From Lenzites betulinus (lineage: Eukaryota > Basidiomycota > Agaricomycetes > Polyporales > Polyporaceae): a stretch of 64,000 bases of DNA. The translations under genes and the position numbers were made by a program. The notes below the pieces were generated by a model. The model worked only from the letters and a program-made list of their open reading frames with translations. It was not told where the DNA came from and searched no databases. The stretch's first letter is position 1; each line of letters begins with the position of its first letter. The stretch lies in contig JABYQU010000019.1 of NCBI GenBank assembly GCA_022264855.1, forward strand, positions 496,001 through 560,000, read 5' to 3'. Below are positions 11,063 to 22,435 of this stretch, one piece after another.

Positions 11063-12115
11063 ATGACCAGCCCTCACGCCCCCCACACCTCCCAGCCTTC
11101 GCACTCCCCAAGGGCAGTGGTCCATGATAACTACGACATAACGCGGATCCCTGTACACCCTGGTCAGGGGTGGACACGCTTCGTCTGTATCTCAGATACT
11201 CATTCGCATGTATTTGCCGTCCCACCGGGGGATGTATTGCTCCATGCTGGCGATCTCTGTAGCTGGGGAACCCTGAAGGATCTCAAAGTCACGCTGGACT
11301 GGCTGAAGGCACTTCCCCATCCCGCGAAATAGTGAGGTTCCTAGTACGATCTATCACGACGTCTCTAATATATTTATAGCTACATGGCGGGGAACCACGA
11401 CGTAAGGACCCCCTTCTTGTCAGCTTGAACGTACCTAAAACACGCTTCATTCAGCTATGTCTCGACGCACAGTACGAGGACGGGGGAAAGATGCACCAAA
11501 TGAGACCATATAAAATGACAACAAAGGTACGTCTATATTCACACTCGAGACGTTCAGTTGCATTCCAATACTCATAGCAACCAGGATGTAGTGCAAGCGC
11601 GCAAGCTCGTTCGCAGCTCCTGGCTGGGCAGGTCGGGAATGCATTACCTCGAACACGAGAGCGGCGTATATAAGGCTGCCAGCGGCAAGACATACACGAT
11701 CTATGGTTCACCTGTACGTATTATTTTACTCCTCAAAGGGCGACAGACCACATCCTGACGATTCGTACAGGCCGCGCCTCTCTATTCCATTGGCGCCTTC
11801 CAGTACGAGCGTCGCGACGGGGACGCGGTCTACGCTCGTATCCCGCCCAACGTCGACATCCTCATGACGCACACGCCATCGCTAGGAATCTGCGATCTCA
11901 CCCAGCGGGGCAAACACGCTGGCTGCTCTGCTCTCGCCGAGCGTCTCAAGAGTGCCGATCTGCAGAGCGTCCGCTTGCATGTGTGCGGACACATACACGA
12001 GGCACGCGGCGTAAAAGTTGTCGGGAGGAGCGAGCAGAATCCGGACGGGCGGATCTCCGTCAACGCAGCAATGCCTGTTGTCCCGCTACCTATTATCATT
12101 GACCTGATGGACTAA
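11063..12115 (+). CDS. Calcineurin-like metallophosphoesterase (MPPED-type)
   Basis: The metal-binding motifs of the family appear in order. They are CISDTHSH (D-x-H), HAGDLCSWG (G-D-x-x-x-x-G), MAGNHD, LMTHTPS and CGHIHEARG. Five exons were read. After exon 1 (ending HPAK) a phase-2 joint restores YYMAGNHD. The following joints give LCLDAQYEDGG, then DVVQARKLVRSS, then AAPLYSIGAF. The product is a small soluble enzyme that would bind two metal ions and hydrolyse phosphoesters. The compact layout resembles the animal MPPED1/2 group and related fungal proteins. The substrate is unknown. All catalytic residues are present, so the gene appears functional. Confidence 0.88.
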
Positions 12116-12329
12116 CAACAATCATAGACTAGATGGTGATTTTTTCGCCTCTTGTAATAATACGCCCTCGTATACCCACTATGCATCGGAGCAGGGTTTG
12201 GCTCGCCTTGATATCTTGCACACTGCTTCACAATGTTTAGAAATTAACCGACTGAGCGCCCATATACTAGTTGACCACCCACCACCATCAGCTGCGAAAC
12301 ACTGCCAACGCAAGACATAAAGACACGAC

Positions 12330-13529
12330 ATGGACAAGCTCGCGTTCGAGCTGCTCACCAGCATTTTCTTGCTCGCCTGCACCGACGGTGGCTACACAGC
12401 CTGCTCACTCTCTCGCGTATGCAAACACATCCGTGAGGTGTCGCGTCCTCTACGATACCATACCGTCGTTCTCTTGGGCGACCCAAACAAACTCTACGCG
12501 TTTCTCGTTCAGCTAGAAGACGAGCGCGCCTCCCTAGGCCCGGACGCCGCTCAAGTCCGCCATCTCTTCCTCAGCACGAAGAATGTCGAGTGGGAGGACG
12601 ACATCCTAGAGCGGGAGGCCGCTATGGCAGCCATCTCCTTGTCCATCGATGACGCAGGCGCAGAACACGAGCCTCGGGGACCGAGCCCACAGCCCGAGGC
12701 CGAAGCGCAACGGACCGCCCCTCCGCACACGAGGCTAGGGTACATGTCGCTAGTGTCCGCAATCCTGCGCGCGGCCGCCCCAACCCTGGAAACACTCGTC
12801 TTCCTACCGCATGTCTTCGCGCCCCCGATAGACTCGGGCATCGTCTTCCCGGTGCTGCGCGAGCTCACGCTCGACACGCCCTATATCGACATCCCGCAAG
12901 GCGTTGATATGCCAGATTATAATAATAGCGGAACCCTACGGTACCCGGCCCTCACGCGCCTCCATCTGCTTACTGGCGATATCAACGCGAAGAATTGGGC
13001 GTACCACGCTCCGGATCTGACACACATACGCGTCGACGGACGGCACTACCGCGCGGTTTGCGAAGACCTGGAACTAATTTACGGTAGGCCTTTCCTTCCA
13101 GTATCTAGGCTTGTGCGTGCGTTGACAATATATCCAGGCGACCCTGAATCGGCGTATGCGGTACGACGCTTCAAGAAGCTCCAGAAGGTGATCATCCAGG
13201 TCACTCCCCCGCCTTCGAAGGACTTCTGCGGCGGCGTGACGTATATCTGGTACGAGGGCATGGTAGACCATCTATGGAGGACACAGGTCGTGGCCAATGT
13301 CCCCGTCTACATCCTGCCTCCGGAGAGCAACAAGACGTTGGACGAGCGGCTTGATAGATATCTTCCTACAGAGGAAGGGCCCTGGTACCACAGACTGCTG
13401 AAGGAGTGGGAGGATCGTCTACATGGCGGGATTGGCTGCTGGGAGGCCCAAGAGGAATTTGCGCGCGCGGCGTTTGGGGTGGACGACCCGCCGCCGCACT
13501 ATCTGGCTCCATGGTTGCAGTCTGCGTAA
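12330..13529 (+). CDS. F-box protein, paralogue of the gene at 4660-5800
   Basis: The protein begins MDKLAFELLTSIFLLACTDG, followed by ACSLSRVCKHIREVSRPLRY, an F-box with the same wording as the minus-strand paralogue. The frame is open throughout. A GT-AG intron at 13084-13137 (54 nt, no stop, multiple of three) sits at the same place and phase as the intron of the paralogue. I therefore predict exons 12330-13083 and 13138-13529, giving 381 residues. Unspliced RNA would add 18 residues. The middle of the protein has leucine-containing repeats (PVLRELTLD, LTRLHLLTGD, LTHIRVDG) like the substrate-binding part of other F-box proteins. A role as an SCF ubiquitin-ligase adaptor follows from the family. 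The target is unknown. Confidence 0.82.
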   Translation: MDKLAFELLTSIFLLACTDGGYTACSLSRVCKHIREVSRPLRYHTVVLLGDPNKLYAFLVQLEDERASLGPDAAQVRHLFLSTKNVEWEDDILEREAAMAAISLSIDDAGAEHEPRGPSPQPEAEAQRTAPPHTRLGYMSLVSAILRAAAPTLETLVFLPHVFAPPIDSGIVFPVLRELTLDTPYIDIPQGVDMPDYNNSGTLRYPALTRLHLLTGDINAKNWAYHAPDLTHIRVDGRHYRAVCEDLELIYGRPFLPVSRLVRALTIYPGDPESAYAVRRFKKLQKVIIQVTPPPSKDFCGGVTYIWYEGMVDHLWRTQVVANVPVYILPPESNKTLDERLDRYLPTEEGPWYHRLLKEWEDRLHGGIGCWEAQEEFARAAFGVDDPPPHYLAPWLQSA

Positions 13530-13823
13530 TCTCCACTCTGGTACACGTAGATCTCACCCACAGATGCCCGTGCATGTATATATACAGCAACCCGTGGTCC
13601 GCTATGGAGGTCACAACTGCCGCAATGTGAAGTCGTAGAAAGGAGGACGATACTCGGCCCATTGGCAATCGCAAGTACTGTCATCCGTAAAAGACATCCT
13701 AGGATCTCTTTAGACGACTCCACCACATGCGATGAGATGCATGCGCACACATATGTGCCCAAACTAGCATTGACGATCGACAGGTAAGTAAAGATACAGT
13801 ATGCAAGCCTTCTCGTTACCATT

Positions 13824-16687
13824 TTACTGCTCCACCACAGCGGCAGCGGCGGCCGCCTTTGCCGCCTTGTCTGCGTTTTCGACTGCGCGCGTCGCGGCCA
13901 AGACCGCTTTCAAGCCAGACGCGGTGATATCGTTGTCGATCGCCACGCCCCACGTAGCCCACTTCGGACTTCCCCCAGGGCCCTCGTACGCGATCTCAAC
14001 ATACGACGCCGCATGCACCTCGGAGCCCTCTCCGATCGAGTGCTCCGCGTACTCGCGGATGGACACCTTCCCATCGAGCCCACGGTTCACCGCCTCGACG
14101 GCGGCGGACAGCGGGCCGTTGCCGTCACCCTCCAGCGAGACGGGCTTACCGTTGAGGATGAAGTCGCCGGTAAGGCGGGAACCGCCGCTCTCGGGGAGAT
14201 GCTCGAGCTTGAACGTCTTGACGGCGAAGCGGCCCTCCTCCTCGTAGTACCCGTACGTCTCGCGGAAGAGGCCCACGAGGTCGTCGTACGAGATCTCGCC
14301 GCCGTGGTCGCGCGCGGCGCGCTGCACGACCTCGAAGAACGACGCCTGGAGCCGGCGCGGGAGCTCGAGCTGCAGCGAGTTGAGGATCGCGGACGCGACG
14401 TCCGCCTGGCCCGTCGTCGCGTTGAAACCGACGCTAAGCTTCAGCTCGGGCAGCTGTTTGTCCCCGATCGCGCGGTTCGCGGCGCTGAGCACCGCGCGCA
14501 GGCCGGAGCCCGCGATATCGGCGTCGACACCGACGCCCCACCAAGACTCAGCCGACTGGCGGGTGCCCTTGACGTCCGGTCCCTGTGGAACGAGCTCGAC
14601 GTATGACGCCGCCTTCGCGTTCTGATCTGAGCCGACTGTGTGTTCGGAGTACTCGCGGATCGAGAGGTCGATGTTCAGGTGTGTCCGGAGCGCATCCAGG
14701 AGGGCCGACAGGGGGCCGTTGCCGTCGCCACGGATGACGCGCAGCACGCCGTCGACAGAGATCGTGCCGTCGAACTGTCTCCGCTCATCCGCCGCCTCGT
14801 CGTCCAGACCGCCAGCCGCAGGCTCGGAGGAGATCTTGTATGACTTGAGGACCAACCGCCCCTCGTACTTCGAGCCACCGAAGCGGTAAGTTTCCCGGAA
14901 GGCGGTTGTGATGTCCTCCACGGTCATCTCCCGTGCCTCGCGATCCGCAATGTCCTGAATGACCTGGTAGAACGCGACCTGCATCTTTCGGGGCATGTCG
15001 AGGCCGAGGTGGTGTTGAACGAGGTAAGCGATACCGCCCTTGCCTGATTGCGCATTTACGCGGATGACGGCCTCGTAGTTGCAGCCAAGGTCTGCGGGGT
15101 CGATGGGGAGGTAGGGAATGTCCCAGTACTGCATTTCGCCGTCACGCTCCGCCTTTTGATAGCGGATACGCTGCGCCTCAAAGCCTTTCTTGATCGCATC
15201 CTGGTGTGACCCTGAGAAAGCGGTGAATACAAGCTCGCCAGCGTAGGGGTGGCGGGGGTGGACGGGGAGGTCGTTGCAAGCCGTGACAACGTCGATGACG
15301 GCCTGAATGTCGCTAAAATCGACACCAGGGTAGACGCCCTGCGTGTACAGGTTCAAGGCGAGATTCACAAGGTCCACATTCCCGGTACGCTCGCCATTGC
15401 CAAACAAACAACCCTCTACCCGGTCTGCGCCGGCGAGAATGCCAAGTTCTGCGGCGGCGATGCTAGTACCTGATGCGATTGTTCAGATGGTTATGTCGGG
15501 CATGCAAACAGTTTCATGCGTACCGCGATCGTTGTGAGGGTGAAGGCTAATAATGATTTTCTCTCGCTCGGAGATGTTGCGACAGAAATGCTCCACCTAT
15601 TAAACCATGCTTAGCCATTTGTATTTTCGGAACAATGCCCGTGGCAACATACCAGATCCGCGTAATGGTTCGGTGGTCCGATCTCCACAGTTGCAGGCAG
15701 GTTGAAGATGATACGTTCTTTGTCGAGGCCTGCCTTTCCCCACGCCTTCTTCACAGCCTCACAGACCTCGAGTGCGAACGCGGGTTCGGTCTGGGAAAAC
15801 GTCTCCGGGCTGTACTCGTAACGGAACTCGGTGCCGTGCTTAGCCGTGCACTCCTCGGTGAGCTTCCTGATAATCTGGGTGTGTTTGATGGCCAGTTGAA
15901 CGGTCTCCTCCTTGGAATTGCGGAAGACGACTTCGCGGAAGGTGTGGCATGTTGCGTTGTACATGTGGATGATGGCCTTTTTTGCACCCGCTACAGAGTC
16001 GACAGTGCGTTTAATGAGGTCTTCTCGGGCGGGTGTAAGAACCTAAGCTCAACATTCCGTCAGTAAGGGACGCGGCGGTTCTAAGTGGAGAGGGTCGGAC
16101 GAAAGCAGACGCATTTATCAAGGACTATATAGCGAGCCGCCATAACAGCCCGCAGCCGCTTCGCAAACTTCTGGTAACACATTGTAGATATCGCTCCTGG
16201 AAGGGTTCGCGGGGCGCACGACATAGCGCCATCCTTCATCCATGCGAACGTACATTGCGCATGGTTCTACCTCCGCTGCCTCTCCCGTCACAGATGAAAT
16301 TGAGGACTAACCTGGATCCAGACATCGTCGGGAACTTTCCCGCCCTCAATCAGCCCTCGGACGAAGTTGAAATCCGTATCGCTCGCAGCAGGATACGCAA
16401 TCTCAATCTCCTTGAAGCCACACTTGATGAGGGTTTCAAAGAAGACAGTTTTTTGGGCAACAGTCATGGGGTTCGCCAGGGCCTGGTTGCCATCGCGGAG
16501 GTCGGTAGACAGCCAGATGGGTGGCTTCCTGTTGACTTTTGAGGGCCATTGACGGCCCGGGAGGTCGAGGGGGGTGTACGGCCTGTACCTGATGGAGGGA
16601 TCCGAGCTGGATGCGGGGTCAAAAAGCGGCCGTAGTTAGATCCCACGATCAGGAGTCGCAAGGCGTGCAAACTTACAGCATCGGCAT
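13824..16687 (-). CDS. LEU4: 2-isopropylmalate synthase with duplicated C-terminal regulatory half
   Basis: This enzyme condenses acetyl-CoA and 2-ketoisovalerate, the first committed step of leucine synthesis. The start MPML at 16687 is split by an intron (donor 16676, acceptor before 16606) and joins to [20 protein letters not shown]. The catalytic barrel follows with [40 protein letters not shown] and GNGERTGN. The last open exon encodes 527 residues, far more than the roughly 280 expected beyond GNGERTGN. The excess is a second copy of linker plus LeuA dimer domain. Copy one has [28 protein letters not shown] and [11 protein letters not shown]. Copy two has [26 protein letters not shown] and [11 protein letters not shown]. 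This domain binds leucine for feedback inhibition. No long mitochondrial presequence is visible, suggesting a cytosolic form. Confidence 0.92.
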
Positions 16688-17006
16688 GACTGGTCGTAAG
16701 AGCAAGGGGATTATACAACGAAGGGAGGGAACAAGATATATGCTACAGGTGGTGTGGTTGCATGAGAGAAATAGAGCACGAGCTTTCGCCGAGTCCGAGT
16801 CATAACATCATCATGACTTGACTCATGGTCATGACCTAGAATTGTACTACACCTCATGTAACCTTCCAGCAGGCTGAGCTCAATCAAAGGTCAAAGCGAA
16901 AAACGAGTAGACTACATTCACAAGAGTATAATATGGCAAGTAGCGTACACAGCATGTGGATCAGAGAAAAAAACATAGAAAGCTGAGAAATATACGCTGC
17001 ACAAGA
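16688..17006. promoter_or_regulatory. Upstream region of LEU4 and 3' flank of the SF3b2 gene
   Basis: A 319-bp gap lies between the LEU4 start and the end of the SF3b2 gene, both on the minus strand. An inverted CATGACC/GGTCATG-like string is at about 16820-16840. No confident Leu3-type site (CCGGnnCCGG) was seen. Confidence 0.3.
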
Positions 17007-19068
17007 TCAGAACTTGAAGTCCTTCTCTTTCCTGCGTTCCCTGTCTGTTTCCGCCTTCTGCTTTCTCTTTGACATCTCCTTGCCAATCATGTCCGAGAAA
17101 TCCTCCGTCCGCGAGCCCGGCACGCCTGCATTGCCGCGTGAATGCTGGTCGTACTTTCGGCGCAGGTCCTCTGTCGACATGCCGTCCAATTCGGCGGCAT
17201 CGATCGAAACGTCCACACCGTTGTTCCTCCGCTGCATTATATGCGCCGTCAGCAACAGGTTGCACTTGAGTGGGAGTGCGCATACCTTGCCGCCCCGCTC
17301 GTCTCCAAGAACAGGGATGGCGCCATTGCCCGAAACCGCGCTGACATCGTAGCCGCGTTCGCTGCCCATGAGGCCGCGAACTGCCGTCTGTCTCTCCGGT
17401 ACGACTTGATACAACGACCGTGGCCCGCTGTCCGTAGTTTCTGATGGGGCCCGCGTGGCGTTCTTGCGGAGTTCCAGGAAGTCTGGTGTTTCGAGTCCAC
17501 CAGCCACTGTCGAGACGACACTCGCCATACCCGACGGTGTCTCCATCCCTGATGGCGTCTGCATTCCGTCTCCAGGTGCTTGTTGCTGATCCTCTTCGTC
17601 ATCTTCCTCTTCTTCACTCTCCTCTTCGGACTCCTCCTCCTCTTCTTCTTCTGGTTCGAGCTCACCCCACAGCGTGCGATCGACGGGTTCGCCCATCTGG
17701 TCTCAGCGTAAGCTAACGTGGCGTACCAGGGTATGCAGGAGCTTACATCTGCATCGGTGTTCTTCGGTAGCACACCGAAGACGTCACCATACAATGGCCG
17801 ATTGTACTCGTCGAGCGGAGGTTTTCCCCATCCACCTGGGTGGAACCCCCACTGTGCACTACATAAACGCATTAGACTTCACTACAGGACTTAAACGGTG
17901 GAGCTCACCCCTCAGGTATAGGAGCGTTGAGCCCGGGTATCCGCAATGTAGGGTAACTTGGTGGGGGACCGAACCTCTGCATGCTGATCAACCATGGCGG
18001 GGGCGCAAGTGGCGGGATGGAGAGCGCTTCTACAAGCTCGGGAGAGAGCTCACCGGGACGCTTGTGTTTCAGCTGCGTCTCGAATTCTTTGCCCTCATAG
18101 TACCTGAGCGATGGACGATGTCAATATATGTCCAAATGCAGCTGAATTCCATGCTCACATCTCTCCGAAGCTGGTGACATTGGGTTTTGTCATGAATTTG
18201 AAGAACGCGTCGTGGAGTTTTTGGTAGTCGATGTCGACCTTGCCCATCTTGGGTTGTACACGCTCACGGGTCTTGGCCTTGAGCGTCATACCTGCTTCCT
18301 TTTCCTTGATTGCGTCGCGCATGGTCGCGATACCAGTGTCGGCGATGTAAGAAGGTAGCTGGAATGGCGGCTTCTCGATACCACGCTTCCCTTGTAGGTA
18401 GTCGCGCTTGGCGCTCCAGTGTGCAGGGATAGGGACGGTATTGCGGTAGCTCTTGAGGTGGAGGAGGAGACGCGGGTCTGCTGCAGTAACATCGGTCCAC
18501 TCAACGACCTCTGGCTTCTTGACCAGTTGTTTGAGCTCTGCTACAGTGAGCCTGTTCATCTTCCGTGCTTTCTTCTTTGAGAGCGGTTTCTTCTCCTCCG
18601 AATCCGAATCACCCTCGGACGCCATATCGTCATCCGAGTATATAACCTCTCCTTTCGAAGGATCGCCGTCGCGTGTTTGCTGTACACACGGTCAGAGTTT
18701 ATACCCAATGGATGGCATAAAACACGCCTACCAGAGTGGACTCCGGTGGAGGCTTGAAGCGTGCAAATACGTCGGAGAATGCTTCGAGGGAAGGATCTTT
18801 GATATCCAACTGCTCAGATACGTACTCGACATTCTGAGGCTCGTCAACCTCCATCTTGATGTCCGTCTCTTGGTGAACGCCATTGACCTCCTATGCTCTG
18901 TGATGAGCGTGCCATTGTAGTGCGCCGAGGATACACGAAACGCACCTCCTTTACCTCCTTCACCTCTGCCTTCTTCTGCTTGGCTTTCAGCCGGCGAAGC
19001 TGGTTCTTGGACTTGATTTTGCCATTTGTATGTATGCCGTTCGTAGCGGTCGAGACTTGTGTAGCCAT
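17007..19068 (-). CDS. CUS1: Splicing factor 3b subunit 2 (SF3B2/SAP145, yeast Cus1)
   Basis: This protein is part of the U2 snRNP SF3b complex and tethers U2 near the branch site. It starts MATQVSTATNGIHTNGK and runs through a Lys-rich helix. The conserved DUF382 core is RLTVAELKQLVKKPEVVEW, then PAHWSAKRDYLQGKRGIEKP and PPFQLPSYIADTGI, followed by KMGKVDIDYQKLHDAFFKF. The PSP motif follows (LSPELVEALSIPPLAPPPW). After that come the Pro-rich RFGPPPSYPTLRIPGLNAPI, WGFHPGGWGKPP, an acidic Glu/Asp tract and a basic tail ending KEKDFKF. There are at least five exons. It is divergent from eIF4A, with 324 bp between the two ATGs. All core blocks are present. Confidence 0.93.
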
Positions 19069-19392
19069 AGCGTAAAGCGGAGGGAGAGCGCGAGAGACAC
19101 TACCAGGTCGGATACTTAGAGGGACTGCGCGAACCACGAGCGACACGGGATGCTCTTCTGCTGAGATAAGCTGCCTCTTTGGGCGACGACGGCCCGTCGG
19201 GGTTCGAACTACTCGGCACCGCCCGGAGGAGGAGGAGAACGAGTCGGACACAGCAAATTTTGCTGCAATCAAGGTCTCCGACTACCACCACTCGATCTAT
19301 CGATCCTCGCTCCTCAACGACCCCTAACGCCCCAGTCGACCCACTCGTCGGCTGCTACATACGAGAAGAACTCAAAACCAACTATTTCCAAC
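19069..19392. promoter_or_regulatory. Short divergent promoter of SF3b2 and eIF4A
   Basis: Only 324 bp separate the two start codons, so both genes must share this region for transcription start. No TATA box is obvious on either strand. Confidence 0.45.
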
Positions 19393-20935
19393 ATGGCTAC
19401 GTGAGTAGGCTCTTGCGGCAGGTTTTGATGGAAGCGAGGCTGAATAGCGCTACGTTGCAGCGAAGGTGCCCTCCAGGATCTCCAGGAGAATGAGATTGAG
19501 TCCAACTGGGACCAGATTGTCGACAAGTCAGTCCTATATCCAATAGTTTCACGTTGGAGCAAAAACTGATACAGGGCGATGTGCAGCTTCGACAACATGG
19601 AGCTGAAGGCTGAGCTGCTCCGTGGTATCTACGCCTACGGGTAAGCGCAGCGGCTTCGCGGCTCACCCTGATACTTATGACTCGTGCAGTTTCGAGCGTC
19701 CCTCTGCTATCCAGCAGCGTGCCATCGTCCCCGTCATTAAGGGACACGACGTCATTGCACAGGCCCAGTCGGGCACTGGCAAGACGGCTACGTTCTCCAT
19801 CTCCATCCTCCAAAAGCTCGACCCAGCTATTAAGGGTACCCAGGCGCTCATCCTTGCGCCCACCCGTGAGCTCGCGCAGCAGATCCAAAAGGTCGTGATC
19901 GCCCTCGGCGACTACATGCAGATCGAGTGCCACGCCTGTGTTGGTGGCACGAATGTTCGCGAGGACATGGCGAAGCTCCAGGAGGGTGTACAGGTTGTCG
20001 TTGGTACCCCCGGCCGTGTGTTCGACATGATCAACCGTCGCGCACTCCGCACCGACAACATCAAGATCTTCTGTCTCGACGAGGCTGATGAGATGTTGTC
20101 CCGTGGTTTCAAGGACCAGATCTACGAGGTCTTCCAGCTCCTCCCTCAGGATACCCAGGTCGTTCTCCTCTCCGCCACCATGCCTGCCGACGTGCTGGAG
20201 GTCACGAAGAAGTTCATGCGTGACCCCGTCCGTATCCTCGTCAAGCGTGACGAGCTGACGCTCGAGGGTATCAAGCAGTTCTACATCGCCGTCGAGAAGG
20301 AGGAGTGGAAGCTCGACACGCTTTGCGACCTGTACGAGACTGTCACGATCACTCAGGCCGTCATCTTCTGCAACACGAGGAGAAAGGTCGACTGGCTTAC
20401 GGAGAAGATGCACTCACGCGAGTTCACCGTGTCTGCCATGGTGAGTTTTATGCTTTTCCAGTGATACGCGCAAGAAGAGAAGTCTGACGTTACGTACGCA
20501 GCACGGCGACATGGACCAGAAGCAGCGCGAGCTCCTGATGAAGGAGTTCCGGTCTGGCTCTTCGCGTGTGTTGATCACGACGGATCTGCTCGCGCGTGGT
20601 ATCGACGTGCAGCAGGTGTCGCTCGTCATCAACTACGACCTCCCCACCAACCGCGAGAACTACATTCATCGTATCGGTCGTGGTGGTCGTTTCGGACGGA
20701 AGGGTGTCGCCATCAACTTCGTCACTACGGAGGATGTGCGGATGCTGCGTGATATCGAACGTGAGTATCTTGGATAGACGTCGAGGCGTGGGCACTGAAA
20801 CTGACGACCCTGGTTTAGAATTCTACAACACTCAGATTGATGAAATGCCTCTGAACGTCGCGTACGTGCAGGTCGATCACTGCAACGTAAATGAGATACT
20901 GACGCAATGATACCCTCTGCAGCGACCTGATTTAG
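19393..20935 (+). CDS. TIF1: Translation initiation factor eIF4A (DEAD-box RNA helicase)
   Basis: This ATP-dependent RNA helicase unwinds mRNA leaders as part of eIF4F. The first exon holds only ATGGCTAC and is joined to [20 protein letters not shown]. Motifs in order: Q motif [13 protein letters not shown], motif [33 protein letters not shown] in [13 protein letters not shown] and SAT in [11 protein letters not shown]. In the second helicase lobe are [15 protein letters not shown] and [13 protein letters not shown]. The tail [17 protein letters not shown] is completed by a last exon of only 13 nt ending TAG at 20935. There are seven exons, several tiny, with introns of about 50-60 nt. Length and motifs match the family. 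Confidence 0.96.
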
Positions 20936-21847
20936 ATGATTTTTTATTCGCCTGTCTCTCCTGTCTGTACCATCGCACACTCGCCATCATCGACCCCCTG
21001 ATATCGCCTGCGGATCAAAAGCGCACAGTCTTGCCTCGTCTCTCCGCCATCTGTCCATTACATCGATCGTACTCATTACCCGTCACCCGTCACTCGCCAC
21101 TCGCCACCCGCGCCCTCCATTGCTCGTCGCCGTCACCACGAGACTAGCCCCTCCAAGCTGTGAACGTCTTTGTTGTTGTATTGCTCGCACGATGACCTGG
21201 GAACGGTATACTCCTTCTGCTCGCCATAACCCCCGCATGTACATATGGCGTGTGCAGTACGCTACGACGATGATGATACATATTTTGATGTCTGGAGGCG
21301 GGCGAGGCGGGATGTCTCGCCAAAAATTGCCCTTGCGCATCAGTGATGGTGGACGTCGGGAGTACGGAAAGGGCGGCGTACACCAGGCACGAGGCTGTAC
21401 GATCCGCAGGCGCCACTCTGGGCACACGCGGAGGCGCGGGGCAGTGGGGCTGTCAGCTCACTCAAAACGACCGGCTCATGCGCACCTGGCGCAGACAAAC
21501 ACCAGCTCGGCTTTGACACGCGCAGACAGCGACAGACAGCCCGGCAGCGCCTGGACGTGTCTCTGCCCGCTGACATCTCCGCCATTTTCGGGCGGCCGCC
21601 GTCTGTACTTATTCACCACCGTCCGCCCCATGCTTTAGGCCAAGCTCCCTTTTGTGTTCCTGTCCCTTCCTGCGTGCTTGTGCTCCATCTTTCTTTCTTC
21701 TCCATATCTCGCACGCTTGGACTTGAACACAAACTACACCCTTCGACCACCCGACCCTTCTTCATATAAGTTATTCTATATGGTCAGCACCCTCTCCTCT
21801 CTCCCTCCGCCCTCTCATAACACCTGCGCACCCTCCAGATATTGCTC
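20936..21847. other. Intergenic stretch between eIF4A and the phosphatase gene
   Basis: About 910 bp without a supportable gene. At 21078-21112 there is a degenerate 7-nt repeat (CCCGTCAC, CCGTCAC, TCGCCAC, TCGCCAC). A pyrimidine-rich run at 21650-21850, typical of a fungal leader, precedes the next ATG. Confidence 0.4.
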
Positions 21848-22435
21848 ATGCCTCCTCTGTCGCCCCTCGTATGCTCCACGTCCCGCCGTGCGCCGTCACA
21901 CTATGCGCCCACACCAGGCTCCCAGCTCCAGACGCTACCCCCCACGGAAATAATGCCGCGCCTCTACGTCGGAGACCTCGCCGCTGCCGAGAGTCCACAG
22001 GTGCTCGCGACGCTCGGGATCACCCACGTACTCAGCGCCATGTCCGGGCACGTCGCCCTCCCCCCCGCGACGGCCCTCCCGCACCTTCCGCCACACCACA
22101 CACTGCAGCGGCTGCAGCTGCCCCTCCAGGACTCGCCGTTCTCGGAGCTCGCCGCGTTTCTACCTCGCGCCACTGCGTGGATCGCTGCGGCACTGCGCGA
22201 CCCCGGTGCCCGGGTGCTCGTGCACTGCGTGCAGGGCGTGAGCCGCAGCACCAGCGTCGCCGCCGCGTTTGTCATCGCGCACTACGGGTGCACGCCAGAG
22301 CAGGCGGTGCAGCTCGTCCGCACCAAGCGACCGTGCGCACAGCCGAACCCGGGCTTCGTGTCGCAGCTGGGCGAGTATTGGCAAACTCTGCACCCGCCTA
22401 GGGGCCATGGCGGCCACAACACACCTGCGCGGTGA
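21848..22435 (+). CDS. Small dual-specificity protein phosphatase
   Basis: This is a single-exon gene of about 195 residues. Near residue 35 IMPRLYVGDLAAAES opens the phosphatase fold (the usual I-x-P-x-LY-x-G start). The catalytic loop is VLVHCVQGVSRSTSV, a complete H-C-x-x-G-x-S-R-S signature with the nucleophilic cysteine and binding arginine. AAAFVIAHYGCTPEQAVQLV and NPGFVSQLGEYW follow, as in atypical DUSPs. The general-acid aspartate is likely that of LPLQDSPFSEL. The start was placed at the ATG at 21848. An alternative start just before MPRLYVG would give only the minimal domain. It would remove phosphate from Tyr, Ser or Thr residues. The substrate is unknown. Confidence 0.85.
   Translation: MPPLSPLVCSTSRRAPSHYAPTPGSQLQTLPPTEIMPRLYVGDLAAAESPQVLATLGITHVLSAMSGHVALPPATALPHLPPHHTLQRLQLPLQDSPFSELAAFLPRATAWIAAALRDPGARVLVHCVQGVSRSTSVAAAFVIAHYGCTPEQAVQLVRTKRPCAQPNPGFVSQLGEYWQTLHPPRGHGGHNTPAR

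Noticed and set aside
14013..14606. A 197-codon plus-strand frame
   Set aside because: It is the reverse complement of the duplicated LeuA region of LEU4 and has no family motif.
19195..19215. GGTTCGAACT, resembling a tRNA B box
   Set aside because: Neither strand gives a pairing T-stem around it and no A box or acceptor stem is present.
19397..20413. A 338-codon minus-strand frame
   Set aside because: It is the antisense shadow of eIF4A exons. Its composition mirrors the helicase codons.
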